A stretch of 64,000 bases of DNA from Eucalyptus grandis (GCF_016545825.1 NC_052620.1:11904001-11968000); one strand, 5' to 3'. Positions 1 through 14,000 are shown, counted from the stretch's first letter. Numbers and translations are program-made. Notes: generated by a model not told the origin, from the letters alone.

Positions 1-2793
1 TTGGTTGTTTCAAGCATAAGTGTGAATCTAATAAATTCAGGATTAGAATCACGACAATCTTGACAAGAAAAATGTTTGGACTAAAACTTTAATAGTCATA
101 AATATAATGCCAACAATGTTTTACACATGTAAAACACAAAGTAGACTTTAACTCTTTAAGCAACATTTAAATGACTGAAATGTGAAATATAAAAATATCA
201 CAAAAGGTAGGATGCAAAAAGCATACTCACTAAATTGTCAATTACGCTAATTTAGCCAGAAAAGTAATTAATGGCAAATATTGGGGTGTATCATTAGTCA
301 ATTGAATAGTTGTCACCCAATTATTCTCTTAGCTTGTGCTTGCTAAATTGGGTCTCCATTCCCCTTCTATCAAGCACTCCACATCGTCAAGAAGGCAAGA
401 ATCTGCCACCATTCTAATGCTAGAGAAGTTCTATATGTGCGTGGATGAGAGAGAATTATCATATCTTCATGTATTTATCAAACATACACATTGTCATGCA
501 GAAAATACCAACACATGTATGAGCATATACATAGATAGATGCCCACACTGCACTCTCATGCAAGCATGAATAAAGACATGCCACCAAATACCAACACAAG
601 CTCGTGTCTACACTTACTTGAGCATATTGGCATGGACATCACCAACCAACTAATGATTGTATGCATTCTAGCATATTCCCAAGAATGATAGGAAACACAG
701 TGAGAATACTGAAGAATTTTGTTCCAAAGGCAAATGACACCTATTTTCAAAATCTATAAGCAAAATAATATAAGGTAAAAAGTGCATAATTTTAGTGGTA
801 AAACACAGAAATCCCACACAACAGCATCCATTGTTTCGCTGAAAACATTTATATATAACCTAGTCCAACATGGGCAAGCTCGATAAGATTCTATAGAGGT
901 GGAGCCAAAGACAAATTAAATAGCAGATAAAAATAGTTATAAACTGGCTTCATGAATGTATAGTAAACAAAATTTAGCAGGAGAATAGGAAGAATTAAGG
1001 ACAAATGGAAACTACTTTGAATAATAAAGGAGCGCCCCAATTTCCAATCCTAAATGGATGATTATTAAAATAATCACGAACTTGAGAGAGAAAACACCTA
1101 CATATGTCTGACTTTCTATTGGAAAAACAAGTATAGGTGAAGCCCCAAAATAAAAAATGAATATATAAAGAATTATTAGCCCGATTTCTTTCCATTTCTA
1201 TTATGGTTTTCCTTTTCTATTTCTTTTTAAGTAGCCACACGGAATGACTATGCCATTTTTAAAGATTTTCTACATATGTAATTTTGAAAAACTAGAAGCA
1301 TCTTCCGTAAAAGTATAAGAGCACACATTTATGGAATATGTCTAACAAGATCAAATCAAATCTAAAGAGAACACACAAGCTTGTGACGCCAAATTTCAAA
1401 TATTAGAATGAAAGGATCTTCCACCTATGTGATGATGATTCCTCAAAATGTGGAAACAGCGCACCAAAATGGCAATTACACCCTTCAAGCATTAATTTAG
1501 AGTTTCCAAAAAACAACTTTACTTAAAACTCAATAACCTTACCAAAACGACCAAAAGCTATTTTGTGTTAATGCTTGATCTTGTCCCATGACAAACCACC
1601 CAAGAATATGTGATACTTGTCCTTCACCATCTCCAAATCCTTGTTCAATTCCAAGGTCGGTGGAAGCACCAGCAATTCCAATTTTGAAAGCTATAAGGCA
1701 ATTATCCTTAAGATTGTTGTAAAAAGGATTATAATACATAAAATAATAATAATTATTGAAAATATATTACGAAAGATTAGAAAATAAAAAGAAATGTCCG
1801 AGGCGTGCAAACACTGTCCTTAAGGATAATTCCGCCCATCGAAGTACGAAACTCAGTGCGTAAGGCTTCAATGTAAGGCTTCAATGGCTATCCTCCCAAG
1901 ATACAATAGACATTCCTCTATACTCCGCATTGAATATTAGAAGGAAACATAACAACTTTTGTGTATAACCCAGCAAAAAGAAAAGGAAAGATGTGAGAAC
2001 ATATTGTATCTACTAAGATTGTGGTTTGAAGTTTAATTTATATTTAAACAAGAAAAATAGAGTCGTTAGAAGATCGTCATAAATTAATTGGTAATTAAAA
2101 AGATGACCGTTATAAAATAATAAAGAGTTTATGAAGTAATAAATCAAAAGTTATAAAGCCATTAGACAACCATTATACAACTATTAGAAAGTCGTTATAT
2201 GACCGTTAAAAAACCATTACAAAAATGATGACTTTCATGACAATCATTATTTCTAATATAAATATCTCAAAACCGCTAAAATATCTAACACCATGTACTT
2301 CAATGAACTGTGAATGGGGGGCAATATTAAAATATTTAAATAATAAATCACGTATACATCTAAAAGTTTAATCTTTTAGAATAGTTAAATTTCTACATGA
2401 TATCAAAGTTGAAGGCCCTAAATTTAAATCTTTCTAGGCCCCATTTGCCTCCCCAATTAAATTTACACGCTTAATAGTAGGCAAAAAACTAGACTAAATG
2501 TAAAGATGAGTATTATAATGTTTAACTAATAAACCAGACATTCATCCCATGCCTTCATCTTAAGCTTTTAGAATAAGGTTGTGGTCCCACAAATTCCTAC
2601 AGGCAAATTACTACTATCCAAGATGATATCACTGCTTAGCTAGTGTGCAGAAATTTAGGACTTGTTTTCAATATATAACATCAGCCATTCCCATTAGTCT
2701 CTTTCTTTAGCCCCTTGAACGTCTGTTTTGCTTCAGTGAGTTACGGAGAAATGATATGAAAGAAACAGATGCTGAAGCAATGATGCATGCTTT
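1..2793. other. AT-rich geneless region
   Basis: No coding region with family-like content was found on either strand. Open frames here are under 80 residues and look random. Around 1795-1965 there is a stretch (accactgtccttaagg-like wording followed by short CT-rich repeats) that resembles LTR-derived non-coding DNA. 2085-2250 is made of short irregular repeats of the type accgttataaa / aaccattaca. I cannot assign either to an element family with confidence. Confidence 0.4.
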
Positions 2794-3369
2794 AAGTGAC
2801 TTTAGGAAAGAGCGTTAAAAAAGTCTTAAACTTTTTACATTTGTGCCAATTTAGTCCTAAACATTTTTACGTTATGCCAATTTAGTCATTTCCGGCCAAT
2901 TTTGGCTAGATTTTTCTGACTAGATATTGGGCTGCTGATGTGGCATGATCGGTGCTAACATTGATAACTTTTAATAATATTTAATTTTTTTAATTTTTTT
3001 AATTTTTTTAATTTTTTTATTTTTTCCTTCTCCTCCTTCTTCCTCTAGCCATTGCCGAACCTCGGTGACTAGCCGAGGCGACGGCCGGTGAGGTCGACCT
3101 TGACTTCATTGGCCATCTCACCGGTGGCCGTGAGAGTCGAGCCTTGCCCATGGCTTGTGAGGGCGAGCCCTCGCCGGGAATCGGGCGAGGGCAAGCCTCA
3201 CCACCCAAAGCACGAGGCCGCCTTTATGACCACCGGCGAGGTGGGCGGCAAGTTCGACCTTGACCTCACCCGTCGTCGCCTCTAGCTGGTCGCGAGGTCT
3301 GGTGACCGACTAGAGAAAGAAGGAGGAGAAGGGAATAATAATAATAATAATAATAATAAAGTGACTTTA
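2794..3369 (+). mobile_element. Retroposon-like insertion with 11-bp target duplication and (AAT)n tail
   Basis: The segment 2805-3358 is bracketed by identical 11-bp copies of aagtgacttta at 2794-2804 and 3359-3369. Its right end is an (AAT)n run at about 3334-3358, directly before the second copy. Its left part is AT-rich, and its core (about 3040-3320) is strongly GC-rich, unlike the flanks. A simple-sequence 3' tail plus an 11-bp duplication is what LINE-mobilised retroposons leave. A Mutator-like non-autonomous element (9-11 bp duplication) is the alternative, but no good terminal inverted repeat is visible. Open frames in the GC-rich core are by-products of composition. Confidence 0.55.
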
Positions 3370-3960
3370 ACATAATGTCCTGTTTTTAGGTGCAATTTAT
3401 CTTAATGCTGCTTGTTTACAGGTCTGTTTGGCAACTCCGAGAATCCGCGATACAAAAACCACTTCTTGATTTTATATTAGAACCCAAATTTTATTTCATG
3501 CATAATATTATTTTAATTTTTTAATACAAAAAATTTATTATTCAAGGCAAAAAATTTTTATCATTATGTATAAAAATTATATCCACTTTTATCTCATCTC
3601 CTCATAATTATTTTTATCTAGGCTATATCATTATTGTACCCGATTTTATCTATCTTGGATAAAATCAAATATTGAATAAAATAAATTTTATTCTATCAAA
3701 ACTTTATGTGGGTCACCTATCATAGTCTAATCATTTTTTTAAGGGAAGCACCCACGCTCTATTTTTTTCTTTTGAAGTCTTAATCATGGACTGACCGAAA
3801 AAATGTCTTAATCATGGAAACTCCATTTAATCTTCATCCCACTAGACATCAAAATTAGCCGGCTAAAGAGGATACCTAATCAGCAGATTTGCCTGAATCA
3901 TCGTTTCTGCTAAATCCATGAACTTAACCACGAAAGAGCAGACAAGAGAACAAAATCTCG
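3370..3960. other. Upstream region of the alpha/beta-hydrolase gene
   Basis: This is AT-rich DNA without coding content. It should hold the promoter and 5' UTR of the following gene, but I see no TATA box that I can choose with confidence. Confidence 0.35.
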
Positions 3961-6348
3961 ATGGCAAAGTGCTTCAGCTTTGCAGCGACATGTGACCGAT
4001 GGTTCCGCTTCTCCTTCTCCCGGGCGGGCCTGAAACCGACCACCACCGACCTCGGCGACGGCACGGTCGTGCACTGTTGGGTCCCCAAGACGTACAAACC
4101 CAACAAGCCCAACTTGCTCCTCTTGCACGGCCTCGGAGCCAACGCCATGTGGCAGTGGAACGACTTCATCCCGTCCTTCCTCGCCAGATTCAACGTGTAC
4201 GTGCCTGATCTCCTGTTCTTCGGCGAATCCTACACGACCCGGCCCGAGCGGACCGAGCAGTTCCAGGCTCAGTGCATCGCAGGTAGGACTGTCGATTTTC
4301 TGACGCGACACGGTAGGCCATGACTCGAATTAGCATGTTGACCCGCTTTGCAGGAGTCTTGGAGGCTCAGGGAGTGAGGAAACTGAACGTGGTAGGGTTA
4401 AGTTACGGCGGGTTCGTGGCGTACAGCTTGGCGGCGCAGTTCCCGGAGATGGTGGAGAAGTTGGTTCTGTGCTGTGCAGGGGTGTGTATGGAGGAGAAGG
4501 ACATGGAGGATGGGACGTTTCCGGTGAGCGAAAAAACATTACATGGACTCGTTCTATGAATGACAATCCCATTGCAAAAACTGCTTTGGAACTTATATGC
4601 TTTTTTTCGAAATTCAGTGCGTCTTACTGTTTCTTCATACTTGTGATAGTGGAACTGAGTCTTGGTACAATGTCGTCTCGGCAGGTGAAGAGCGTGGACG
4701 AGGCCCTGAGTTTTCTGATACCGCAGACTCCGGAGAAGATGAAGGAAATGCTCGAGGTCGTCTTTTACAAGCCGGTGACGAGAATGCCCACTTGCATCAT
4801 GCAGGATTTCATTGATGTAAGTTGACGAAAAGTTCAAATTTCTCAGCTCCACGTTTGCATTTTTGCACATCGCCTCTGAATCTAAGTTTAGTTGATACCA
4901 AGTGTTCCGTTTTCATTTCCTTTGCGAAAGTAACTTGAGCACTTACTTTTCCTGATTCAAAATGGAAGTTTGTACAGTTAATCATCAGGTAATAGCTACA
5001 TGAATGGGGAAGTAGATTCTTTACATGGCTCTCCTGTATTTATATGTAATTGACTAAGCCACTTCTTGACCAGATTGTGTAGTCTCGTCTCACATTTTTA
5101 TTGCTCCAGATTACAAGTTATTGGGTGGATTACATTCTACAACTGAAGAATGCTTCTTTCCTTGTTTTAGTAGCTCTGGAGTGTTTGTTATGTTTATGGT
5201 GATGTTCAGTGAAAAAAATGTGCATAAATAAAAACGCCTCTGCTTTTAGAGAATAGAGTCATCACCATTCAGCATTCTGCAGTGGATTATCGCACCTTTG
5301 TTCCCTCTTACCCATATTTGAGGCCGAGGAATATTGCATTGGTGCGTTAAGTCCACGAATCCCTACTGTATGGAACATTCTGGACACTAGACAGAATGAA
5401 TAAGTAGCTTGATCCTTGTGAACTGAGACTATACGAGACTAAACAGCTGCTTATCATACAATGTGCTAACTCTCACTGTCATCGATCCTGCATTAACTGT
5501 GCTGTTTCAACTGACTTATGAAAAGCTAAATATTTAAATTTCATATGATACTTCTTACGGGCAATCTGGGACAAGTTTATCTTGATCACTCAAGTTCTGT
5601 GGCATTTCAAGAAAGGTCACCACAATTGTCTGCAGGTTTTGTGGAAGGAGTACCTTCAAGAAAGGACAGAACTGGTCAATGCCTTGTGCAAAGATAGAAA
5701 GATGTCTAATCTTCCCAAAATAACTCAGGTTTCATTCTCTTGAAATCTCTGTCCTCTCTCGAACTCACGCAATTTACTCATTACATAGTCACATTGATTT
5801 TGTCGATATCTTCTCTCATCCTTGCCATCCTCTCAAGCCATTGATCTTTTGTGATGCAGCGAACACTGATAATCTGGGGGGAATATGATAAACTCTTTCC
5901 ATTGGAATTGGGTCACAGATTAAAGAGGTTCCCCTTCTAAGCTTTGCTTTGGTTTTTCCACTATCTTCAGAAGCATGATTTTCTCTAACAAGAACTTGTA
6001 TAAACAACATCTGGTTGAAAACAAATCTTCCGAACCATAATGTTCTTAATCATCTAAAACCACTTTAATTTGAAAATCAATTGCTCATGCGCATCAAGTT
6101 ACAGAGGATCTGTTTTTGCTCTATTGTAGATTTTCTTATGGGATAACTTGCTTCCTTTTTAATCAATCAACTGGACTTTGGCCAGGCATTTGGATGAAAA
6201 CGGGCAACTAGTAGTTGTGAAGGATTGTGGTCATGCAATAATTAAAGAAAACCCGAAAGAGATGTACAAACACATCAAGGCATTCCTCGTCGATCCACTC
6301 CTTTCTCCTAAAAAGGTAAATCAAACCAGTGGCCAGAAGGTGGACTGA
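3961..6348 (+). CDS. Alpha/beta-hydrolase superfamily protein (six exons, 315 aa)
   Basis: Exons by GT-AG junctions and continuous frame: 3961-4282, 4354-4523, 4685-4816, 5636-5728, 5860-5927, 6186-6348. They sum to 948 nt, or 315 residues plus stop. The start is the ATG of MAKCFSF. The oxyanion motif HGLG is near residue 56, the nucleophile elbow GLSYGG gives Ser124, the acid is Asp249 in WGEYDKLFP, and the general base is His278 in DCGHAI. A complete Ser-Asp-His triad in this order and spacing defines an active alpha/beta-hydrolase, probably an esterase or lipase of the plant monoacylglycerol-lipase/ABHD6-like group. The substrate cannot be read from sequence. There is no signal peptide or clear transit peptide, so the protein is likely cytosolic or membrane-peripheral. 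Intron 3 (about 0.8 kb) is the longest. All junctions are canonical and no lesion is visible. The hydrolase call is firm; the exact subfamily is inference. Confidence 0.9.
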
Positions 6349-8570
6349 GAGTCGGCAATGAATTCTGCAGCTTGCTTGTCCAAATGTTATATATGCAATT
6401 ATTTAATCTGTGTGATCAGATGAAACGTGGTTCAAAAAAATTGAATTCATGAAGAGTAAGGCTGATAGTATGAGGAGTATTTCCTGGTTTCCTTGAGACA
6501 TTGCGTTACAGATGAATTTTTTGGGTTCATCGTGAATTTTGCCAGATTAGTGGTGCAATGTTTGCTTGTAGTGCTGTTTTCACGGTACACGAAGTAAATT
6601 TATGCCACTGTGATGAACATTGTCTCCTGTTCCAGTTCAACGTGATTTCTGTGGCATATTGGTGCTTAATATTCTGAGAACCGGAGCTGATAACATGAAG
6701 TAGGTGAATGGCATAGCCACTATGGAGGAGATTTCAATAACTTTTCGCACCCTCAAAGACTGCTCATGACATTGAGAGTTGTGATGTTATTAGTGGGCTA
6801 ATTGCTCTGCTCCTTTCCACTGAGATACAGCTGATCTCGTGATTAATACATATTGACTTGGCTTCACTTTAACTAGCCCAGGCTGCTGAACTTCATTAGA
6901 TGATAGTGCAGAGATGCTCAAGATGTTTGTTCCTGTAGCAGGAGGTTGAGGTAGTGAGGCCAGGGTGGGGTTCGAACCAATAGTTGCTACCAAGATGCAT
7001 GAGAAGTAGCCAGCGGAAGTTCCATTCTAAAATCTGGATATTGTTAAGAACTAGACTTGGCCCGAATGAATATTCAGAGGGTCGTTTTCCTTGCCACCCA
7101 AACGGGTTGGGAAGGAGCAAGAGCAACCAATGTTGATAATTCCTTTGGGCATTACCATAGGATTCTTACACCTATTTTGATGTGTTCAGTTTGAGAGATA
7201 ACTACCTTTTAGAAATGCAAATTTGTCATTCTAGTTCACTAGGATGTAAGTGCGTATGAAGTCGAGGGCTCTCCCAGGCCTAATTGCCCTTCGTAATTGA
7301 ACTAAGGTTTTCGGATATGAAGAACAAGTAGGATCCAAACCCTGGACCAAAGTTTGTCCATACCACATATGAAATTTGAAGTATGCCTTGTATGACTAGG
7401 CCAATTGCCACGATGGTTGTTTGAGGAGTTGTTACTCAGATTACAACGTAAGTAAATTAAGAAACATTAATTAAGAATATTTCAACGTAAGAAACAATCA
7501 AATGAATGCATCATTGGATGAGAAAATTGTCTTAGTTTGGAGCAGCTTACACGAAGAAATTCATGAGTTTGATACAGTAACTTATTATTTTTGTGCATTC
7601 TGTATGTACTATGCATTAAATGCATGTAAAAAAAAAGTATATTTGTTTTAATAAAAGTATTTGTGAACTAATAAATACTTTTTAATTGTAAGAGTCACAT
7701 AGAATGGGAAGAGAAGGAGGGGAAGTAAATAGATTAAATTTGTAAAGAAGTTGATGTGCATTATGTACAAACTATCAAATTACAAACACGGGCAAATTTA
7801 TATGGTATCATTAGATTATTCGACTTAATGAGTTTTGGATATTTTAGGATAACATAATTTATGGTCCCTAATTCCAATGTATCCTTACTTGTTTGATATT
7901 TACAGTAAAAAAAAAATTATTTTTGTATTTTTTTAGCTTATTCTAGCATTTTGCATTTCTTTCTACATCAGAAACAAACCCAAAAATAGTTTCAACCTCA
8001 CATTTTTTTTTGGATAAATTCAATGAAGAGCACAGTAAGCAGTACTATAGTTAAGTAATTTGAATATCTGACACTTCAAATCACCATGATTCCTTAACTC
8101 TAGCATTCTTCAAACTTGAAGTATGAACTTTTCCTCCCTCTCATAAAGCTAAATGTTTCTCACTTCATGAAAATTCAAATTCATATCCTCTAATAGACTA
8201 AATCATTGAGCAATTATTTTCTTTCATATTTTTTTCACAAACAAAGCACGTGTTCTTTCAGTTAGTGCTACAAGAAAAAGAAAGGATGCTTTGACACCAG
8301 TAATAAACTAATGGACAAATTTAACCAGAAACTAGCTCAAGGTAGATCATCAAAGCGAGTGGTTAACTAAGTCAATCCTTAGCAAACGTCATGTCCATCC
8401 AACAGCAGAAGAATAGAACCTAACCCATGCATGCAAAAGTTAGAGAAGATGCTCGTGCATGAAGAATCGACAGCAAGCCTTTATTCTCCACTTTGATATA
8501 TGATTTTGTCCCTACAGATTCGTTCATGAATTTATTCCAACGTGAAAGAAGAACCTCCTCAAGCTTTGGT
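6349..8570. other. Intergenic region between hydrolase and wall-binding protein genes
   Basis: No gene was recognised. The first few hundred bases should include the 3' UTR of the hydrolase. The remainder is AT-rich with short poly(A) and poly(T) runs. Open frames are under 90 residues and lack family features. Confidence 0.4.
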
Positions 8571-9598
8571 TCATCGAACAGGCTGCAGCAAACAAAACCA
8601 GGCCACTGTAGCCCAAATTGCTCCAACGATCCATCCCTGAAAAATATGAGATATACATGCATAAACTATTTTTTCCCATTCTTATGGCAAATCAATATAA
8701 TTCAAGAAAAACAAATTTTCCAAAAGAAAATAATAATCTTACTGCTTGGAAAAGAAGCTGAACTCCAGATGATCCCCTGCACCTCATTATATGGATGGCA
8801 ATCTGTGGAGGTATTGTAGCCACCACCACAAACGCAAACGAAGGCAAGGCTCGGAGAGTCATACCCGCACACCCCCCCACTGTTCTCGCAAGTTGGGCAC
8901 TTGGTGTCCATGTGGTTACTGTCGAATGCCCCTTGTGTGTACTTCAGCTCCACCCCGTACTCCCACCGCGCCGGGTCGGTCGGGTAGTCCCCGAGTGTCA
9001 GCACCGGGGCATACCCGTCGCATTCCCAGGCCTGAAGGTCCAGCTCGCCCTTGCTGTCGAAGTTCGCCGGGGAATAGACGCAGCAGGTGTCGGTCGGGGA
9101 AAACAGTGGCAACCCGAGGGCGAGAATGGCCGGACATGCGTACATCGAGGCGCACAGATTGGAGGAGCCATGATCACATATGGATAAGTCCTTGATGGTG
9201 AGGGATGTATTAGGGGACTTGCAATGGAGGAGGACGAATGTCGATGAGCCGAGCTCGAAGGGGCCGGACCAGTCGAGGCCCAGGTTCGGCGAGGGCTTCA
9301 TGGAGGTGCAGGTGGACATATCGGACGGGGAGATGATGAGGCTGGAGGTTGTGTAGGATATGGAGGTTACCGGGTATGAGCCGGTGTGGCTGGTGAGGAC
9401 CAGCGTGTCGTCATCTTGCCCATGGACGCAAGTCACATAAGGGTGGAACCGTGGAGAGCCACAGCCATAGCCGGTGCCAAAGGGGTACTTGATCGTCAGC
9501 GAGCCACAGGTGTTCCGGCATGCCGGATCGGGGGATTCAGCTTGCCGGAGATGGAGTAGGAGAGCGAGGATGATAAAGGGAAGTAGAGCAGGTTCCAT
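8571..9598 (-). CDS. Secreted WAK-type galacturonan-binding-domain protein, no kinase (likely frameshifted at C-terminus)
   Basis: Exon 1 is 9598-8743, starting at the ATG of MEPALLPF. Exon 2 begins at 8636 after a TTTTCAG acceptor. Residues 1-20 form a hydrophobic signal peptide. The mature part opens with the GUB_WAK pattern CGSLTIKYPFG, then GCGSPRF, with regularly spaced cysteines. It closes with CPTCENSGGVCGY and FVCVC, the WAK-associated C-terminal cysteine block. The family binds wall pectin or sits at the cell surface. No kinase follows within 2 kb downstream, so this is the short kinase-less form. Reading straight through, the frame at the donor (8742/8741, GTAAG) leads into an unlikely tail. 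With one G fewer in the run at 8774-8777, the junction becomes phase 0 and exon 2 encodes WIVGAIWATVAWFCLL, a membrane-anchor-like tail stopping at 8571, about 306 aa in total. Either a real polymorphism or a sequence error would explain this. Confidence 0.8.
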
Positions 9599-11004
9599 TT
9601 GGTTTGATCTATTAGGGGCGTGTCTGCCCTCATACTGGGACGGACCACTTGGTATGTGGGAGGACAGGTTTTCTTAGCGGGGATGCCATGTGGCGTGTCA
9701 TAATTGAGCAACACATGATAACAGGATCAACTTTGGGAGAATATATTTAGCATAAAAAATTAGTACTATGAATTGAGCGATGATATTTACACATGGACTA
9801 CATTGTTTAGCACCAATGAACTAAAAGAGAGATAAAGGTCATTGGAGTCGATTTATAGAGAATAAAAGGGCTCAATAAGCTAACGTTAGTATAAATTCGG
9901 TCATTTTATGGTTTCACAACTTCTGATAAGGTGGACATATCAGTGCTTTATTCCATGTCACTATGTCAGTTGCTTACAAGAGGTTGTTAGAAGCTTTACC
10001 TGAGGTGTCAATCTACTTTACCCTAAATCTTTAGTGCATGGGCGCTTTCGAATATTGTTGTCACCGCCCAAATGCACCATATCGTGATTTACAGTGAGGG
10101 TTGAATGGGGCCAGAGCTTGAATTTCGCAACCGAACGCGACTAAATTGCAGCCCACTGTGAGTCGGCGGGAACAGGGTACCACTCCACTGGAAAAAAAAA
10201 AAAAGAACTCAACCTCCTGTCTGAGAGACAATTGCAGTGGGTATTGATGCAAGTTCTAGGCAAGAGAGCTAGATGACCAAGAGGAAGTAATTCAGATCAC
10301 CATGTCTGTCACCATGGGCTTCTTTAAAGAGCCGTATGCTCATGCCTTCCAAGCCAGGATCTTGACTTTTACAAACCGGATTGCATTATATATATGCTAA
10401 GAAGAGCAATTTACTAACCATCGTTCAGGACTAAAACCTAAGCAGCAATGAGAGTCAACATGCCATAAATGCAAAGAAAAATTCATATCCTGAATGTGGC
10501 CAATTGTGTGCTCTCTGACAAGTGTATGAGATGGTGTCAATACGACTCATCTTTATAAATGCCAATTGTGTGCTGTCTTACTAGTTGGGACAACCACACT
10601 AAACATTAATTTCAGTAATCTACCTTAAGAAATAGAAAGCAAAATCCAAATCCTGGACATTGTAGAAGGACATGTATGAGACTGTCCTGGTATAACTCAT
10701 ACTTATAGAAGCCAATTGCATGCTCTTGGGTGCCAGTTTGAACAATCACCATGAAAATGAATGTACTCGGAGGACACTTGAGCAATATTAGCGCAGTAGG
10801 GGGGAGGGTGAGTCTAGTGAGCTTAATCAATGTGTCAACTTTATCTTTGAGGAGTCTACACTGGACAGCAGAAGGAAAAACTAGCCAGACAGGTGCATCT
10901 GTTAGGACGAAAAAGATTTATTATCTTTAAGAAAAGTACTTACATTAACTCAAGCGCTTGGAGTTAATGTCTCTAAGAATAAGGGGAAGAAAACTAGAAC
11001 ATGT
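9599..11004. other. Intergenic region with imperfect local duplications
   Basis: No gene was found. The part upstream of 9598 should be the promoter of the wall-binding protein gene. Around 10495-10735, phrases such as gccaattgtgtgct and tgtatgaga recur three times, apparently an imperfect local duplication. A short poly(A) run lies at about 10191-10204. Confidence 0.35.
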
Positions 11005-14000
11005 TCATCCATCCTCCTCCTCGTCATCATCATCCCCTCTATCCAGAACGTCCTCATCAGAATCTGTTGCTGCATTGCCTTGTAGATGTCGAAGCTGATT
11101 AATAGCATCATTCACATCAGAAAGTAAGGCATGCTTAGCAGCTTTAACTGTACCAACCTTCTTTGCATTGACTTCCATTTTGTTTACTTCCTTAGAAGTA
11201 ACTTTTACTTCAAGACCCGAGTTTCTCTTTGCTTCCCTGCTATGTAATTGATCAAGGTACTTATCATGCAATGCTCTGTTTTTAACCTGCTTTAGTACTG
11301 GAGGACTTATCAGAGGTATCCTACTTGAGCTATAAAATCTGGAGACCGGCTTCTTATTGCCTGAAGAAGACCTTTCACGGCATTTCAGAAGAGATCCTTG
11401 CATTTTCTGTAAATTGTCTGGTGTCACAAGTACAGAAGTCAACTCTTTAGTAGATGGATCCACATTGGGCTCAAGTACAGAGAAAAAATCTGCTTCACAA
11501 GTTTGGTCTGAGTGATTTTGCTTTTGTAACATCTGCCTGACAGTTTTGTGTGCAAGAAGACCTTTTCTTTTGGAGCTGAGCCTCTTGACCAATGGTTTAG
11601 GGGATATAAGAATCTTGCTTGCCGACAGTGGAGAAAGTTCGATGTAAGATTCATCCCTTCTGTTTGCTCTGGACCGAAAACGAGATTGAGTTGGGGTTAG
11701 ATGATCCGAATGAATCTTATCAAAACATTCCTGTGCTGACTTTCCCGGTACCTGTGAGCGTTTTGCATGTTAATCACATTATCTTCATACTTAAGCATCA
11801 CATGAGGAACTACTAGAAAGTATACTGCAGAATTACAGGGAGCACCATCCATGGTTAAGGCTATTAAAAATAGATTCCAACAAGATATCTGCACTAAATG
11901 GCTGTTCTAATGATACAATGTCGTCAAAATAGCAATGTGAACTCTATTACCACTCAGCAAAAGTAGACACCTGCAACTTTACACAAAATTATGAAGAGTA
12001 TACTTCAATACAGGCAACATTATAATCTCTAGATTTCAAACCAAAGAAGGTGGTGTCATCAGAATGTATGATCCTCAAAATTCCTGCTGCGAATTCAGAC
12101 TTGTTTTATATCCCTTTTCACATGCAAACAGAGAGACAGAAAAGAAGGAACACTCAAAGTACTAGTGCAACAAATTTGTCAGCATAACTGTAAATCTGAA
12201 ATAATCCTGACAGTTAACAAAAATGACTTGTAATCTAAGAAGATACTACTATCAGTATATCAAAGCTGTGGGCTGCAGCTTTTCATCCTCAATAGTGAAA
12301 ACCCCCCGTCATAAACAATTTGACCTTGAATGATTAGGTTTTTAACTCATTATAAATTAACATTCGAAAAATTCTCAATCCAGAAGCCCTCAGTTATCTT
12401 TTAGGTTCTTTTCTATTAGAGTGGATGCCTAGATATTTATCACCTACTCATTTTATTTACGTTATAGTCACTTGAAAAATTCTTAGACATGCTTTTTAAT
12501 AGCAGGAAAATAATAAAAAATAAAAAGTAAAATTGCACCCAGGTCATCCAGAATTCAAGGATGACAGTATAGAAAACCATATAATTCGCAATAAAATCAC
12601 ACGGAACTGATACAATGCTTAATCTATTCTGGAGCAAGATCATAGTGATGGCAGAGCTAGTCAACTCATCATGTCCATTAAGCATCATATTCTAGCTCCT
12701 ACCTTTCGACCATGGAGTCGCTCATTCATAAAGAAGTTGACAGCGAAGTCGAAATAAGCTAAAGGGTTTTCGTTTGAAGAAATCAAAAACCAAAATCCAC
12801 ACTCGTTCTTGGACATATAGTATAGGGACATTAATTATTAAGAGCTCATATGGCAGTGCTGTGCCTTCTACCTGTAAGTTTTGAAGCTGTAAGTATGCTG
12901 TCCTGTGACTGGGGCCACTACAGTGTTCATCAACATATATATTTGAGGTTTCTCTACAATCTCTAAAATTATTGGAAAAGTAAATAACGAGGATATTTTG
13001 CAAATAAATGGTGAGGATCTCAGTTCCATAAGAGGTGCAGCCTAACAAAATAGCTTTCAGTGGAGTGCCTTCTGATTGGATTGTAACTACATTTATCCTG
13101 CATATTGCGCCAAAAAATCTAGGCTAGACATTTTAAGCATAGCTACGAGAGCATATTACATGAACTTGTAAGGTATAATAAACTGCAAATTATCAAAATA
13201 ATCTCAAATTTGTGCAAAATTGATCTTTATTTTTCACTTCAGCTGTCTTGGCATTTAAACTTCCAACAAAATTAAACAAATGCATGATCTTCTTTCCTCT
13301 GCATAAAGTAAATTGACATGGGTTCCAGAAACTTAAATAGTATATAACATCTGCCAGAGTAAATTACCTCAAAGAGTGTGGATATGCTTTAGTTACTTAA
13401 TTCCTTATTGACCCAGTATAGGTCCCATCAATCATTAAAAGCTATTTACTTTCCCCAGATGACGTTGGAGCCATTGTATGTTTCACATGGCATACCAAGT
13501 ATTGCTAAAACTCTTTTCAACTGATAATACCAGGAGACACAATCAAATAACAAAGGGGGCAAATTATAGGTAAAATGTATGGTATCCACTCACTTTCATC
13601 AAACCATAAGGGTTGTTAGATCCATGAAACTTATCTTTGAAATAAACTCCTAATCTTTGGTCAAAAGTAAGTATGATTTTATCTATAGCATAACTTTTTT
13701 ATTTTAAAGGGGAAGAAGTTTTAAATTTCCCAAGGTTTACCGGTCAACTTCAAGAAAAGTCATGCCAAGCAGATCAAGATCATGCAACATCCTTGAATTC
13801 CACAATAATTATTTGAATATGGAAGCGCGATCATATCATAATGTGAACCAACCCTAAAATAAATGTAACCTTGCAGTAGAAAAACCTAGCTGAATATAAG
13901 AGACACGAGCTTACCATAACCACGTAGAACATACATGTCTGTGCAAATGTACAAAAATGTCACGTCATAAGCACTACCATAGATGCACATATATATTTAT

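Noticed and set aside
3017..3285. Overlapping frames on both strands in GC-rich DNA
   Set aside because: They lie in the GC-rich core of the retroposon-like insertion. The composition suppresses stops and no protein family is recognisable.
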